From the NCBI GenBank assembly GCA_015259235.1, contig JABZGM010000026.1, positions 1 to 15,503 on the forward strand: DNA of 15,503 nucleotides, given 5' to 3'. Below are positions 1 through 7,978 of this stretch, piece by piece (position 1 is the first letter of the stretch; each line of letters starts with the position of its first letter). The position numbers and the translations under genes were made by a program. The DNA is from Alloprevotella sp. (GTDB lineage Bacteria; Bacteroidota; Bacteroidia; Bacteroidales; Bacteroidaceae). The notes below the pieces were generated by a model. That model saw only the letters and a list, made by a program, of their open reading frames with translations, ran no database searches and was not told the origin of the DNA.

Positions 1-2575
1 CATCAAACTGGCGCATATTCACAGCAAGTCCTTCACTATGTTGAGCGTACTCTCCAGAGATGGCTAATCTTTGTTGAGCATGAGATAGCGAAAGATTGTT
101 TATATTCAAACGCCCTTCTTGAAGATTGATGCTACCAGGTTCTATATTCCATATAGTGTCATTGACAGCAAAACTTGTGGGCAAAATCTTTATACGCAAA
201 CTACTCTCTTTTAGTTTGTTTATATTAAGGGCATCAATATGAGTTTCACTAGAGAAAATGCCATAAAAATGATGGTTCTGAAGTTCTGACCATTGCAAGT
301 TGGTCATCAGTCTACCACTATCGGTATGAGCTTGAAGTTCCAACTGCAAATCCGCATTCTTCATTGGTCGTAATGCTTTAACAAGCATGCGAAAGTTTGA
401 GTGTTGACTACGCGCTGCCATCGTGATATTTCTCACTTCCGTTGTTCCGAAGCGAAGATGTGGCGCATCAGCTGTAAAGTGAAGCATACTGCCATCCGCA
501 GCTAAACGACCTTCAGCGCGAATCTCTTTATCTGCTGCAATGTCTAGTTTGAGCAAACGCTGCAGAAAGTCTGTACGTTTGATATGCAGGTTAAAAGCCA
601 AAGCTGTTTTGTTTGTGGGTTGTTCTCCTTCTTTCTCCCTTTCCTTAGAGAGAGTAGGGGAAACCTGAGCGTAGTTGGTGGGGTTTGGAGAATGCACTTG
701 GGGTTTAAGCAGAGTCTTCCACCATTTTTCAGCAACTGTCTGCAGTTCGTTCCAATCAGCAATACCTAATGCCGTAGCATCAGCAAAATCACTTTGCAAT
801 GTCAAATGACTACCTCTAGGATGTGGAGATACTTTAAGCGCCAGACGATTAAGGAAATAAGGGGCATCCACATTCTGCAACGAGAATTGACGAAGTTCAA
901 CTTCTGCGTTGGGATGTTTCACGTCTAATTGTGGAGCCTTTATATCAAAATCAAAGGCAAAAAGCCCATTTCCCCATTGCTTGCTCAATCCTAACTCTGC
1001 AGGAGATAGACGTTTCACTTGCCCTTTGGCAATCAATTGTGATGGATGCCAATATCTGTCCAATGCAGCTTTGGCATCTATGTTTAGATGGAGCGAAGGG
1101 TCTTGAGATTGAACCCCGATTTCTGCAATACCATTGAAGAATGAAGCAGAGGCTTTTAGTTTTTGATAGCGGCGTTGGCGCCATTCCACCTCTGGGATAT
1201 TCAGCTCTATGTGTCCGTTAGGTTGGTTGCTGCCATTAAAAAGTACATGTCCATGAGCTTCTAAGTTTAGGCGAGTTGGCAAGTTGGGAATCTGCTCAAG
1301 GATTGAAGGACGAAGATTGCGTGACAAGATATGAGCAGTCAGATTGTGCTTCCAATATGTAGTATTAAAATCGATTTTTCCAAGTGACGAATTAATGGAA
1401 CCCTCGAAGAAACTACTATGGTTCATAGCATAGCGCAACTTACCTTGTAGCTGAATCTCTTCAAGTGGAGTGAGCCACAAGGGCAATTCTTTGAGCGTGA
1501 TAGTTTGTATTACGTCCCTTGCGAATCGTTGTTGCAGAGTTAGATTACGCAAGTTGGCACTAACAGAGCTAAATTTCCCATTGGGGAGTAAAATTGTGGC
1601 ATCTGTATCTATCTTGATGCGGTCTGTAGCATTGCTCAAGTGTAAATTTCGGAGTTTCACCTCACCTTTTTTCAAAGCAAAGTGACTACTTATGAAGATA
1701 ATCTCATTAAGCTGATGCAGGTTGGGGGCAATAGGCGCAAGATCGTTAGTTGCAAGGCGGGCGTCTTCAATGGCACCTTCTACAATCAACGAATTAAAGA
1801 CTTTATCAAGGGAGGAACCATCGTAGTGAGCCACAAGACGCTCTTGGCTAATACGAGATTGTAAGGTTTGAAGAGAGAAATCTTTAATTTCTGCCATGTG
1901 TCGATTAGCAGCTAGGCAGAGCTGTAAGCGTGATAGTTTCCAACCACAACTTTCTTGTGCAGAAAACTGGCGGATACGCAGGTTAATGCTATCATTGGTT
2001 AGACATTTTAGGGACAAGATAGCATCAATATTCTTAATGTTGAGATGATGTGGGGTAAATTGACCAACGGGAGCTTGTGGATGATACCATTCGTCATAAG
2101 ACAAATCGCATCTGCGCATTATCAGAGAGTTGATGCGAAGGTTGAATTTTGAGGTCTTGTCTTTGTCCTTGCTACTAAAAGCATCAATGATGTATTGAAA
2201 GTTGGTTGCTGCTCCTTTGTTGTGTTTGTAAAGTAAGATATGTGCATCGAGTAAAGCTATGTTGCGCAGTGACACCTCGCCTTTAATAAGTGGATAAATT
2301 TCTATTTTGCAAAAAAACAACTTGCTCTTTAATAGTTCTTTCCCTTGTCTATCTTTTAGTAAAACATCATGTAGTTGAATGCTGTTGAGTAGTCCAATTT
2401 CAACAGAGCCGATTTCAACCTCAGATTGGAGTTTTTCTTCTAGTTGTTCCTCTATTAAGTTCGCCAAACGCTGTTGCATTCCCATATTATTAAGGGCAAA
2501 GAGCAAAAGGCCGTAGGACACCACGAGGATGCCTAACGACCATTGGAAAAAGAGGCGACCATTTGGTTTTCGCAT
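1..2575 (-). CDS. TamB-like / AsmA-like envelope protein, C-terminus cut off by window edge
   Basis: An open frame with no stop runs from an ATG at 2573-2575 to the left edge, giving about 858 residues without a terminus. The N-terminus (MRKPNGRLFFQWSLGILVV...) has one hydrophobic segment at about residues 9-28. A charged helix follows (NLIEEQLEEKLQ), then a short repeat-like opening (VEIGSVEIGLLNSIQLHDVLL) typical of the AsmA/TamB superfamily. The rest alternates short beta-rich stretches, for example LHLNIDAKAALDRY and LAISGEYAQHSEGLAVN, as expected of the long beta-groove fold that bridges the inner and outer membranes. Family members are linked to outer-membrane protein assembly or phospholipid transport. 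Bacteroidota homologues are usually about 1,400-1,600 residues, so roughly half is visible. It lies 92 bp downstream of the beta-barrel gene on the same strand with no strong terminator between, so co-transcription is possible. The superfamily is fairly secure; the exact role is not. Confidence 0.85.
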   Translation of the reverse strand, partial: MRKPNGRLFFQWSLGILVVSYGLLLFALNNMGMQQRLANLIEEQLEEKLQSEVEIGSVEIGLLNSIQLHDVLLKDRQGKELLKSKLFFCKIEIYPLIKGEVSLRNIALLDAHILLYKHNKGAATNFQYIIDAFSSKDKDKTSKFNLRINSLIMRRCDLSYDEWYHPQAPVGQFTPHHLNIKNIDAILSLKCLTNDSINLRIRQFSAQESCGWKLSRLQLCLAANRHMAEIKDFSLQTLQSRISQERLVAHYDGSSLDKVFNSLIVEGAIEDARLATNDLAPIAPNLHQLNEIIFISSHFALKKGEVKLRNLHLSNATDRIKIDTDATILLPNGKFSSVSANLRNLTLQQRFARDVIQTITLKELPLWLTPLEEIQLQGKLRYAMNHSSFFEGSINSSLGKIDFNTTYWKHNLTAHILSRNLRPSILEQIPNLPTRLNLEAHGHVLFNGSNQPNGHIELNIPEVEWRQRRYQKLKASASFFNGIAEIGVQSQDPSLHLNIDAKAALDRYWHPSQLIAKGQVKRLSPAELGLSKQWGNGLFAFDFDIKAPQLDVKHPNAEVELRQFSLQNVDAPYFLNRLALKVSPHPRGSHLTLQSDFADATALGIADWNELQTVAEKWWKTLLKPQVHSPNPTNYAQVSPTLSKEREKEGEQPTNKTALAFNLHIKRTDFLQRLLKLDIAADKEIRAEGRLAADGSMLHFTADAPHLRFGTTEVRNITMAARSQHSNFRMLVKALRPMKNADLQLELQAHTDSGRLMTNLQWSELQNHHFYGIFSSETHIDALNINKLKESSLRIKILPTSFAVNDTIWNIEPGSINLQEGRLNINNLSLSHAQQRLAISGEYAQHSEGLAVNMRQFD

Positions 2576-2667
2576 GAAGGGTTACTGTTATCCGAAGATA
2601 GAAGATGTCAAATACAGAGGAGGATATGGTTGAGATGATCGAGAGTTTATAGGGGAGCTCTCTAAGT

Positions 2668-3402
2668 TTATTTACGCCATGGAATGTCCATGAGGTAGGT
2701 GAATTTGAGCATTAAAGCATTATTGGCAGATTTTGCAAAGGGATCCTTTTTGGCGTTGTGGAAAAGGTCAGAAAGACCATAATAGTATCTAGCATCTATG
2801 ATGAAATGTCCTATTTTAGTGGTGAATTCTCCACCTAAGCCTGCCACAATACCATAGTCAAGTCTATTCTCAATGGACTTTCCATATTGTGCCACCACAC
2901 CATTGGCGCGATCAGGCTGAGTTATTCCCCTAATTTTGTAGGTAGTCCATTGCGACGAACGTATTTCTTTGTCACTAAAAGCATAGCCTATTTGAGGACC
3001 TGCCAAAAGGAATCCTTTGAACCTTCTTTGCTCCTCACCTAAACCCAAGTTTGCCATGATTGGAACTTGGATATAGTCGACGTTTCGTTGGTAGGTATCT
3101 AGTAAGGGTGCTGCGTTCGAAGAGAGAATTTCTTCTTTCCATCCAGCGCGCCAATAGTTTGCTTCTAACTGAATGGCGCAGATAAGTCCGTAATACCTTT
3201 CACTTGTATATCGCGCAGTAAGTCCTGCCACTGGCGCGACTTGATAAAATTGGCGGATATTAGGAGTAAAAAGTACCTTATTGAGACTTACCCCTCCATT
3301 CACACCTAGCGCCCATTGACTGCGTTGCTCACCAACTTGTGCATGAAGGAAGGTTGCGGCAATAAATAGACCGCAGCATAGGAAAAATATCTTTTTTAGC
3401 AT
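2668..3402 (-). CDS. Outer-membrane beta-barrel protein, PorT-like family
   Basis: This 244-residue protein has a clear Sec signal peptide: MLKK, a hydrophobic run to about residue 19, and an AHA-type site with likely cleavage after Ala21. The mature part alternates Gly and aromatic strands typical of small 8-stranded barrels, such as WALGVNGGVSLNKV, ...VAGLTARYTSERYYGL, LAGPQIGYAF, YGIVAGLGGEF and FIIDARYYYGLSDLF. It ends in a strand (ALMLKFTYLMDIPWRK). This matches the 'porin family / PorT family' annotation common in Bacteroidota. True PorT is needed for type IX secretion in Porphyromonas, but the family is broad and nothing here shows that this copy does that job, so I assign no symbol. 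It is the first gene of a possible unit with the TamB-like gene, both concerning the outer membrane. The start is an ATG at 3400-3402, with a candidate -7 box about 35 bp upstream. Confidence 0.8.
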   Translation of the reverse strand: MLKKIFFLCCGLFIAATFLHAQVGEQRSQWALGVNGGVSLNKVLFTPNIRQFYQVAPVAGLTARYTSERYYGLICAIQLEANYWRAGWKEEILSSNAAPLLDTYQRNVDYIQVPIMANLGLGEEQRRFKGFLLAGPQIGYAFSDKEIRSSQWTTYKIRGITQPDRANGVVAQYGKSIENRLDYGIVAGLGGEFTTKIGHFIIDARYYYGLSDLFHNAKKDPFAKSANNALMLKFTYLMDIPWRK

Positions 3403-3436
3403 TCGAGTATGCCCTGAGTATCATTGTTATTGTCTG

Positions 3437-3444
3437 CGAAGTTA
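3437..3444 (-). promoter_or_regulatory. Candidate Bacteroidota -7 box for the beta-barrel gene
   Basis: In minus-strand sense this reads TAACTTCG, a one-mismatch copy of the Bacteroidota TAnnTTTG -7 box, 35 bp before the ATG. I see no TTTG -33 box at the usual 19-21 nt spacing, so the support is the -7 box, its position, and an identical 13-mer (CTGCGAAGTTACA, plus strand) upstream of the sigma operon. Confidence 0.45.
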
Positions 3445-3506
3445 CAGAAAAATCCCCATTTACTCCTCCTTATTTCTATTAAAATCGTGTTTTCGAGAGT
3501 TTCATC

Positions 3507-3537
3507 TTTCCTTTCTCAAAAGAAATGAGTAAATTTG
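3507..3537 (+). promoter_or_regulatory. Predicted primary sigma promoter of pheT
   Basis: TTTC at 3507-3510 (one mismatch to TTTG) is followed, after exactly 19 nt, by a perfect -7 box TAAATTTG at 3530-3537. This fits the Bacteroidota consensus TTTG-N19-21-TAnnTTTG. Transcription would begin near 3545, leaving a leader of about 250 nt before the pheT ATG. The region between this promoter and the divergent beta-barrel gene holds no other gene that I can see. Confidence 0.6.
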
Positions 3538-3574
3538 CGGAGATTTTTTGCAGTAATCTCTTTGTAATCTTGTC

Positions 3575-3591
3575 AAACTCTTGGAGAGTTT
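3575..3591 (+). other. Small hairpin in the pheT leader
   Basis: AAACTCT (3575-3581) pairs perfectly with AGAGTTT (3585-3591) across a 3-nt loop, about 30 nt into the predicted transcript. There is no T-run directly after it, so it is not an obvious terminator. A regulatory role is unproven; a 7-bp A/T-rich hairpin may occur by chance. Confidence 0.3.
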
Positions 3592-3757
3592 CAGAAAAAT
3601 CTCGGACTTTTTTATCAAATCTCCAGAGATATTCTTGATTATATTGGACGATTTATTCATTTCTCTGCAGGTCAGTCGCTGCTCTCTATTTTACGCTTAT
3701 TGTGCATTAGCTTGCTATCCAGTAAAAAAGAAGAGGGTCATCAAAAAAGGCTAGAGA

Positions 3758-3799
3758 ATGTGCTGCACACTCCACCAAGCAAACGATATTACAATATGA
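3758..3799 (+). CDS. Possible 13-codon upstream ORF overlapping the pheT start
   Basis: An ATG at 3758 opens a 13-residue frame (MCCTLHQANDITI) whose TGA overlaps the pheT ATG in an ATGA arrangement. An AAAGG-like Shine-Dalgarno sequence ends about 7 nt before this ATG, whereas pheT itself has only an A/T-rich stretch before its ATG. That layout would suit translational coupling. The peptide has no Phe codon, so a classical Phe attenuation leader is not indicated. A short ORF like this can arise by chance, hence the low confidence. Confidence 0.25.
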   Translation: MCCTLHQANDITI

Positions 3800-6267
3800 A
3801 TATATCTTACAAATGGCTGAAAGAATATGTTGATTTCGACATGACAGCCGAAGAAGTTGCCGTAGCTCTTACCTCTATTGGCTTAGAAGTGGGAGCTGTG
3901 GAGGAAGTACAAACAATCCGTGGCGGACTCAAAGGTCTAGTTGTGGGACATGTGCTAACTTGCGAAGTACATCCTAACTCGGACCACATGCATATTACGA
4001 CCGTAGATTTAGGAAATGGTGAAGCACCCACGCAGATCGTATGTGGTGCTCACAATGTTGCAGCTGGTCAAAAGGTCATCGTTGCCACGCTTGGCACAAA
4101 GTTGTATGACTGTGATAGCGAGTTTGTTATCAAGAAGTCCAAACTTCGTGGTGTAGAAAGCTTAGGCATGATTTGTGCCGAAGACGAAATTGGAGTTGGC
4201 ACTGGACATGATGGTATTATGGTGCTCCCAGAAGATACCGTAGTTGGTACACCTGCTGCTGAGTATTTTGGTCTTGAAAGTGATTACCTCATTGAAGTTG
4301 ACATTACTCCCAACCGAGCTGATGCTTGTTCTCATTGGGGAGTAGCACGTGATCTCTATGCTTATCTCGTGCGTAATGGCAAAACTACTCAGTTGCATCG
4401 CCCAAGTGTGGATGAATTCAAGGTAGACAATCACGACTTGCCTATCAAAGTCACTGTAGAATCTGCAGAAGCTTGTCCAAGATATACCGCTGTTTCTCTC
4501 AAGGGGTGTAAGATTCAAGAGAGTCCTAAATGGCTGCAAGATAAACTTACCACAATCGGTTTGCGTCCTATCAATAATATCGTAGACATCACGAACTATG
4601 TGATGATGGCTTATGGTCAACCTTTGCATTGCTTTGATGCAGATATGATTGACGGAGGTGAGATTGTTGTTAAAACCTTAAAGAACGGTACAAAGTTTGT
4701 CACTCTTGATGGTGAGGAGCACGAACTTTCTGATCGCGACCTCGCTATCTGCAATGCTAATGCTCCTATGTGTATTGCTGGCGTATTGGGAGGTAAGGGT
4801 AGTGGCACGTATGATACTACTCAGAATGTTGTGTTTGAAAGTGCCTATTTCCATCCTACATGGGTAAGAAAGAGCGCACGTCGTCATGGGCTAAACACGG
4901 ATGCTTCCTTCCGATTTGAACGTGGCATTGATCCTGATGGACAAATCTATGCACTCAAGACTGCAGCGCTTCTTGCTAAAGAATTGGCAGGAGGTGAAAT
5001 CTCCATGGAGATTGTTGATGTTGAGCAACCTTCATTGGTGAAGCAATTCAATGTCCAAGTTGATTATGCCTATATTGATGGCGTTATCGGTAAGCACATT
5101 GAGCCAGCATTGGTGAAGTCAATTGTGTCTTCGCTTGAAATGGAAGTTGTATCCGAAACTGAAGAGGGACTGACTTTGCAAATTCCTGCTTATCGTGTAG
5201 ATGTACAGCGCCCCTGCGATGTGGTAGAAGATATTCTACGTATTTATGGTTATAATAATGTAGAGATTCCTACTACCCTCAAATCTTCACTCACAGTGAA
5301 AGGGGCTAATGATATCAGCCAAAAGTTGCAGAATCTCATTAGTGAGCAATTGGTCGGTGAAGGTTTCCATGAAATCCTCAACAACTCTCTCACTCGTGAA
5401 GCCTATTATCAGGATTTGAAAACCTATGCACCAGAACATTTGGTGCATCTCATGAATCCTTTGTCAAGCGACCTCAATGTTATGCGCCAAACACTCCTCT
5501 TCGGTGGTTTGGAAAGTATAGCGCACAATGTAAATCGTAAGGAAGCAAACCTTCGATTTTTTGAGTTGGGTAATTGCTATCACTACGATGCAGAAAAGCG
5601 TAATGGTGAAAAAGTGCTTGCTCCTTACAGTGAAACGCTTCACCTTGGCTTATGGCTCACGGGTCGCCGTGTAGAAAATTCTTGGGCTCATGCTAATGAA
5701 GAGGCTAGTGTCTATGAACTGAAAGGATATGCTCTTAATGTTTTGCGTCGCCTTGGCATTGCTCTTGGACAATTCTTGGTAGAAGAAGGTAAGAATGATA
5801 TATTCTCAAAGAGTATTGCAGTCGTAGATCGCAACGGAAAGGTATATCTTGAGCTTGGTCTCGTGAGAAAAGCACTTTTAGCTGCTTGTGATATTGAGAC
5901 CGAGGTGTACTATGCTGACTTCAACTGGACGCTTCTTATGAAGAAGTTGCCCAAGAAGGAGGTTTCTTATACAGAAATAGCAAAGTTCCCTGCTGTACGT
6001 CGTGACCTTGCCTTGCTGTTGGATACAAAGATTACCTTTGGTGAAATCGAACGCATTGCTTTTGCTTGTGAGAAAAAGCTATTAAAGCGAGTTGAGCTTT
6101 TTGATGTTTACGAAGGGAAAAATCTTGAGGCAGGCAAGAAGAGCTACGCAGTTTCCTTCGTGCTGCAAGATGAAAGCAAAACCATGAACGACAAGCAAAC
6201 TGAAGCTATCATGGCAAAGATTGTAAAGCAACTTGAACAACAGCTTGGTGCTGTACTGCGCGGATAA
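3796..6267 (+). CDS. pheT: Phenylalanine--tRNA ligase beta subunit
   Basis: PheT is the beta chain of the alpha2-beta2 enzyme that charges tRNA-Phe with phenylalanine in the cytoplasm. Here it has 823 residues, close to the usual length of about 800-820. Domains in order: the N-terminal MNISYKWLKEYVDFD segment; an EMAP/OB tRNA-binding domain at about 42-155 (HPNSDHMHITTVDLG, IVCGAHNVAAGQKV, GMICAEDEIG); the B3/B4 editing domain at about 222-395 (INNIVDITNYVMMAYGQPLH); the B5 domain at about 415-490 (ending VEDILRIYGYNNVEIP); a catalytic-like core; and a ferredoxin-fold anticodon-binding domain over the last 98 or so residues (FPAVRRDLALLLD...). An in-frame TTG at 3700 would add 32 residues with no family resemblance, so I use the ATG at 3796. 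pheS is not in the window, so the two subunits are not adjacent here. The gene is followed 126 bp later by the yebC-family gene with no clear terminator between. Confidence 0.97.
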   Translation: MNISYKWLKEYVDFDMTAEEVAVALTSIGLEVGAVEEVQTIRGGLKGLVVGHVLTCEVHPNSDHMHITTVDLGNGEAPTQIVCGAHNVAAGQKVIVATLGTKLYDCDSEFVIKKSKLRGVESLGMICAEDEIGVGTGHDGIMVLPEDTVVGTPAAEYFGLESDYLIEVDITPNRADACSHWGVARDLYAYLVRNGKTTQLHRPSVDEFKVDNHDLPIKVTVESAEACPRYTAVSLKGCKIQESPKWLQDKLTTIGLRPINNIVDITNYVMMAYGQPLHCFDADMIDGGEIVVKTLKNGTKFVTLDGEEHELSDRDLAICNANAPMCIAGVLGGKGSGTYDTTQNVVFESAYFHPTWVRKSARRHGLNTDASFRFERGIDPDGQIYALKTAALLAKELAGGEISMEIVDVEQPSLVKQFNVQVDYAYIDGVIGKHIEPALVKSIVSSLEMEVVSETEEGLTLQIPAYRVDVQRPCDVVEDILRIYGYNNVEIPTTLKSSLTVKGANDISQKLQNLISEQLVGEGFHEILNNSLTREAYYQDLKTYAPEHLVHLMNPLSSDLNVMRQTLLFGGLESIAHNVNRKEANLRFFELGNCYHYDAEKRNGEKVLAPYSETLHLGLWLTGRRVENSWAHANEEASVYELKGYALNVLRRLGIALGQFLVEEGKNDIFSKSIAVVDRNGKVYLELGLVRKALLAACDIETEVYYADFNWTLLMKKLPKKEVSYTEIAKFPAVRRDLALLLDTKITFGEIERIAFACEKKLLKRVELFDVYEGKNLEAGKKSYAVSFVLQDESKTMNDKQTEAIMAKIVKQLEQQLGAVLRG

Positions 6268-6393
6268 TCTTGCAACTATAGAAAATCCACTCATTTCTTC
6301 CTGTTATGCCCTCAGTTCTTGTTCTTCTGGTGGCATTACATGGAGAAGTGGCTATAATAAGACCAAAACAACCACATAAACAAATAGATTCCT

Positions 6394-7125
6394 ATGGGAA
6401 GAGCATTTGAATATCGTAAAGCCGCAAAGATGAAGCGTTGGGGACACATGGCTCGAACCTTCACAAAGATTGGTAAACAAATCGCCGTTGCTGTTAAGGG
6501 TGGCGGTCCAGATCCTGACACGAATCCCACGCTCCGTGCTATCATTGCTACTGCGAAGCGCGAGAATATGCCAAAGGATAACATTGATCGTGCCATCAAA
6601 AATGCGATGGGTAAAGATCAAAGTGACTATAAGACAATGACCTATGAAGGATATGGTCCTCATGGTATTGCTGTGTTCGTAGACACTCTTACAGATAATC
6701 CAACCCGTACTGTTGGTGACGTTCGCTCTGTTTTCAACAAGTTTAGCGGAAACCTTGGCACAATGGGCTCATTGGCTTTCCTCTTCGATCACAAGTGTGT
6801 CTTTGCTTTCAAACACAAAGAAGGTCTTGATATGGAAGAACTCATCTTGGATCTCATCGATTATGGAGTAGAAGATGAGTTTGATGAAGATGAAGAAGAA
6901 GGTAGCGTGACTATTTATGGTGATCCAAAAGCTTTTAGTGAAATCCAAAAGCACCTAGAAGCCGAAGGTTTTGAGATTGTAAGTGCTGAGTTCACTTATA
7001 TTCCCAACGACCTGAAGGAAGTTACTGCTGAGCAGCGTGAAACTCTCGACAAGATGGTAGAACGTCTTGAAGACTTCGATGATGTGCAGAATGTTTACAC
7101 CAACATGAAGCCCGAAGAAGAGTAG
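6394..7125 (+). CDS. YebC/PmpR-family protein
   Basis: This 243-residue protein is full length for the family. It has the Bacteroidota form of the YebC N-terminus (MGRAFEYRKAAKMKRWG, then FTKIGKQIAVAVKGGGPDP) in place of the MAGHSKWANIKHRK form of other phyla. Further YebC hallmarks are NMPKDNIDRAIKNA, YEGYGPHGIAVFVDTLTDNPTRT and FSGNLGTMGSLAFLFD. An acidic segment (DEFDEDEEEGSVTIYGDP) precedes the last domain. The family was long annotated as transcriptional regulators. Some members have more recently been linked to translation through stretches hard for the ribosome, which would fit its place behind pheT, but that link is only inference here. The start is an ATG with an A-rich upstream region. 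A 13-bp hairpin ends the transcript at about 7205. Confidence 0.93.
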   Translation: MGRAFEYRKAAKMKRWGHMARTFTKIGKQIAVAVKGGGPDPDTNPTLRAIIATAKRENMPKDNIDRAIKNAMGKDQSDYKTMTYEGYGPHGIAVFVDTLTDNPTRTVGDVRSVFNKFSGNLGTMGSLAFLFDHKCVFAFKHKEGLDMEELILDLIDYGVEDEFDEDEEEGSVTIYGDPKAFSEIQKHLEAEGFEIVSAEFTYIPNDLKEVTAEQRETLDKMVERLEDFDDVQNVYTNMKPEEE

Positions 7126-7161
7126 TCTTTTCTAAATCTATTGAGCAAGTTTCTCATTCAT

Positions 7162-7208
7162 ATTATTGCTACCTCGTAATTTACTACTAGGTAGCAATAA
7201 TTGTTTTG
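7162..7208 (+). terminator. Intrinsic terminator of the pheT-yebC unit
   Basis: ATTATTGCTACCT (7162-7174) pairs perfectly over 13 bp with AGGTAGCAATAAT (7189-7201) across a 14-nt loop, followed by a T-rich tail (TGTTTTG). It lies 36 bp after the yebC stop. Confidence 0.8.
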
Positions 7209-7389
7209 TATATATCGTCTGCCCTCTGTCGTATTAACCGAGAGCGAGCAATCCTTTATGTATTTGCTTGTATTATCTGAAAAAGTGTGATTCATCGGAA
7301 TCGGGAAGCATATACACAAAATTGGGAAATTATCCACAAATAGAATGGCTGGTGCCTCATCTTTGGACGGGACCAAAGTGAAGCAACAG
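7202..7389. other. Gene-free stretch between two hairpins
   Basis: About 190 nt separate the yebC terminator from the next hairpin. I find no convincing gene, no tRNA-like sequence and no complete promoter; TGTATTTG at 7259-7266 matches seven of eight bases of a -7 box but has no TTTG at the proper distance. A 32-codon ATG frame at 7344 reads straight through the following terminator stem and is unlikely to be real. The rest of the gap, 7430-7561, also holds nothing that I can support. Confidence 0.4.
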
Positions 7390-7428
7390 AAAAAGGCTGA
7401 GATCCGTGAAAGGGTCTCAGCCTTTTTT
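7390..7428. terminator. Strong bidirectional intrinsic terminator
   Basis: AAAAAGGCTGAGA pairs with TCTCAGCCTTTTT, with a G-T pair and two G-C pairs extending the stem to 16 bp around a GTGAAA loop. There are six T residues on the plus side and five on the minus side. The simplest role is to end the minus-strand operon whose last gene stops at 7562, about 130 nt away. The better T-run is in plus orientation, where no gene is known between it and the yebC terminator. Confidence 0.7.
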
Positions 7429-7561
7429 CATGATGTGTGGTAGAAGATGGCAACAATGTCAATGACACTTGCAAAGAAACAGTCATCAACATGAGTGGGT
7501 ATGTCCTCAATGTATCTTCTGCTTGGACTTCTGTGTCTGCGTGTCTGATTGTGTCATAGAG

Positions 7562-7957
7562 TTACAGCAAAATCCATCCCATAATGGCACAAAAAACAGC
7601 CATGAGTAGGCTTGTCCAGCGATGAATTTGCATACCGATGAGGTCGATAATGAAGAATATCAGAAGGACCGCACACAACCACCATCGCCAATATCCAAAT
7701 CTAAAAAGTATGGTGATGGTGAATGCCGTGGCTAAAACACTGCTCATGATGCTCCGCCATTGCCAACGTCCTCTTAAGCGTGTCCAAGGAAGCTGACGAA
7801 AAGCGACGACACACAGCACTGGCACTACGCCTAAGAGTGCAGAACAAAGGACTGCGCTGGTGGAATTAAAGCACCATTGCACAAGGACAAGCACCATGAC
7901 GAACAGAAGGGTTGGAACATCGTTGGGAGCTGTTTTGCGTCGAATCTGTTGGGGCAT
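7562..7957 (-). CDS. Small polytopic inner-membrane protein, function unknown
   Basis: This 131-residue, very hydrophobic protein has four or five likely membrane helices at about residues 16-31, 34-53, 69-86, 88-108 and 114-131. The N-terminus is basic (MPQQIRRKTAP), and a basic cytoplasmic-type loop (RQLPWTRLRGRWQWR) lies between helices two and three. I do not recognise a family. It starts 21 bp after the DUF4301 stop on the same strand, so it is almost certainly the last gene of that operon, which ends at the hairpin at about 7390-7428. The ORF is well formed and its composition is clearly that of a membrane protein. Confidence 0.7.
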   Translation of the reverse strand: MPQQIRRKTAPNDVPTLLFVMVLVLVQWCFNSTSAVLCSALLGVVPVLCVVAFRQLPWTRLRGRWQWRSIMSSVLATAFTITILFRFGYWRWWLCAVLLIFFIIDLIGMQIHRWTSLLMAVFCAIMGWILL

Positions 7958-7978
7958 AAGAAAGGAAGACTAGCTGTG

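Noticed and set aside
909..1184. Overlapping plus and minus ORFs of 65-77 codons inside the TamB-like gene
   Set aside because: The TamB-like frame is open across the whole stretch; these are shadows in other frames.
2641..2662. Terminator between the beta-barrel and TamB-like genes (GAGAG/CTCTC)
   Set aside because: Only a 5-bp stem with a 12-nt loop and no T-run.
2668..3402. Naming the beta-barrel gene porT
   Set aside because: The family is large and no other type IX secretion gene is in the window.
3700..3795. TTG-started N-terminal extension of PheT
   Set aside because: The 32 extra residues do not resemble PheT, whose typical start MNISYKWLKEY is at 3796.
4162..4629. 155-codon minus-strand ORF opposite pheT
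   Set aside because: It lies wholly antisense to the secure pheT frame and shows no domain or signal.
7292..7510. 72-codon minus-strand ORF crossing the hairpin at 7390-7428
   Set aside because: It reads through a terminator stem and has no recognisable feature.
7437..7559. 40-codon GTG-started plus-strand frame
   Set aside because: It begins immediately behind a terminator, with no ribosome site or promoter.
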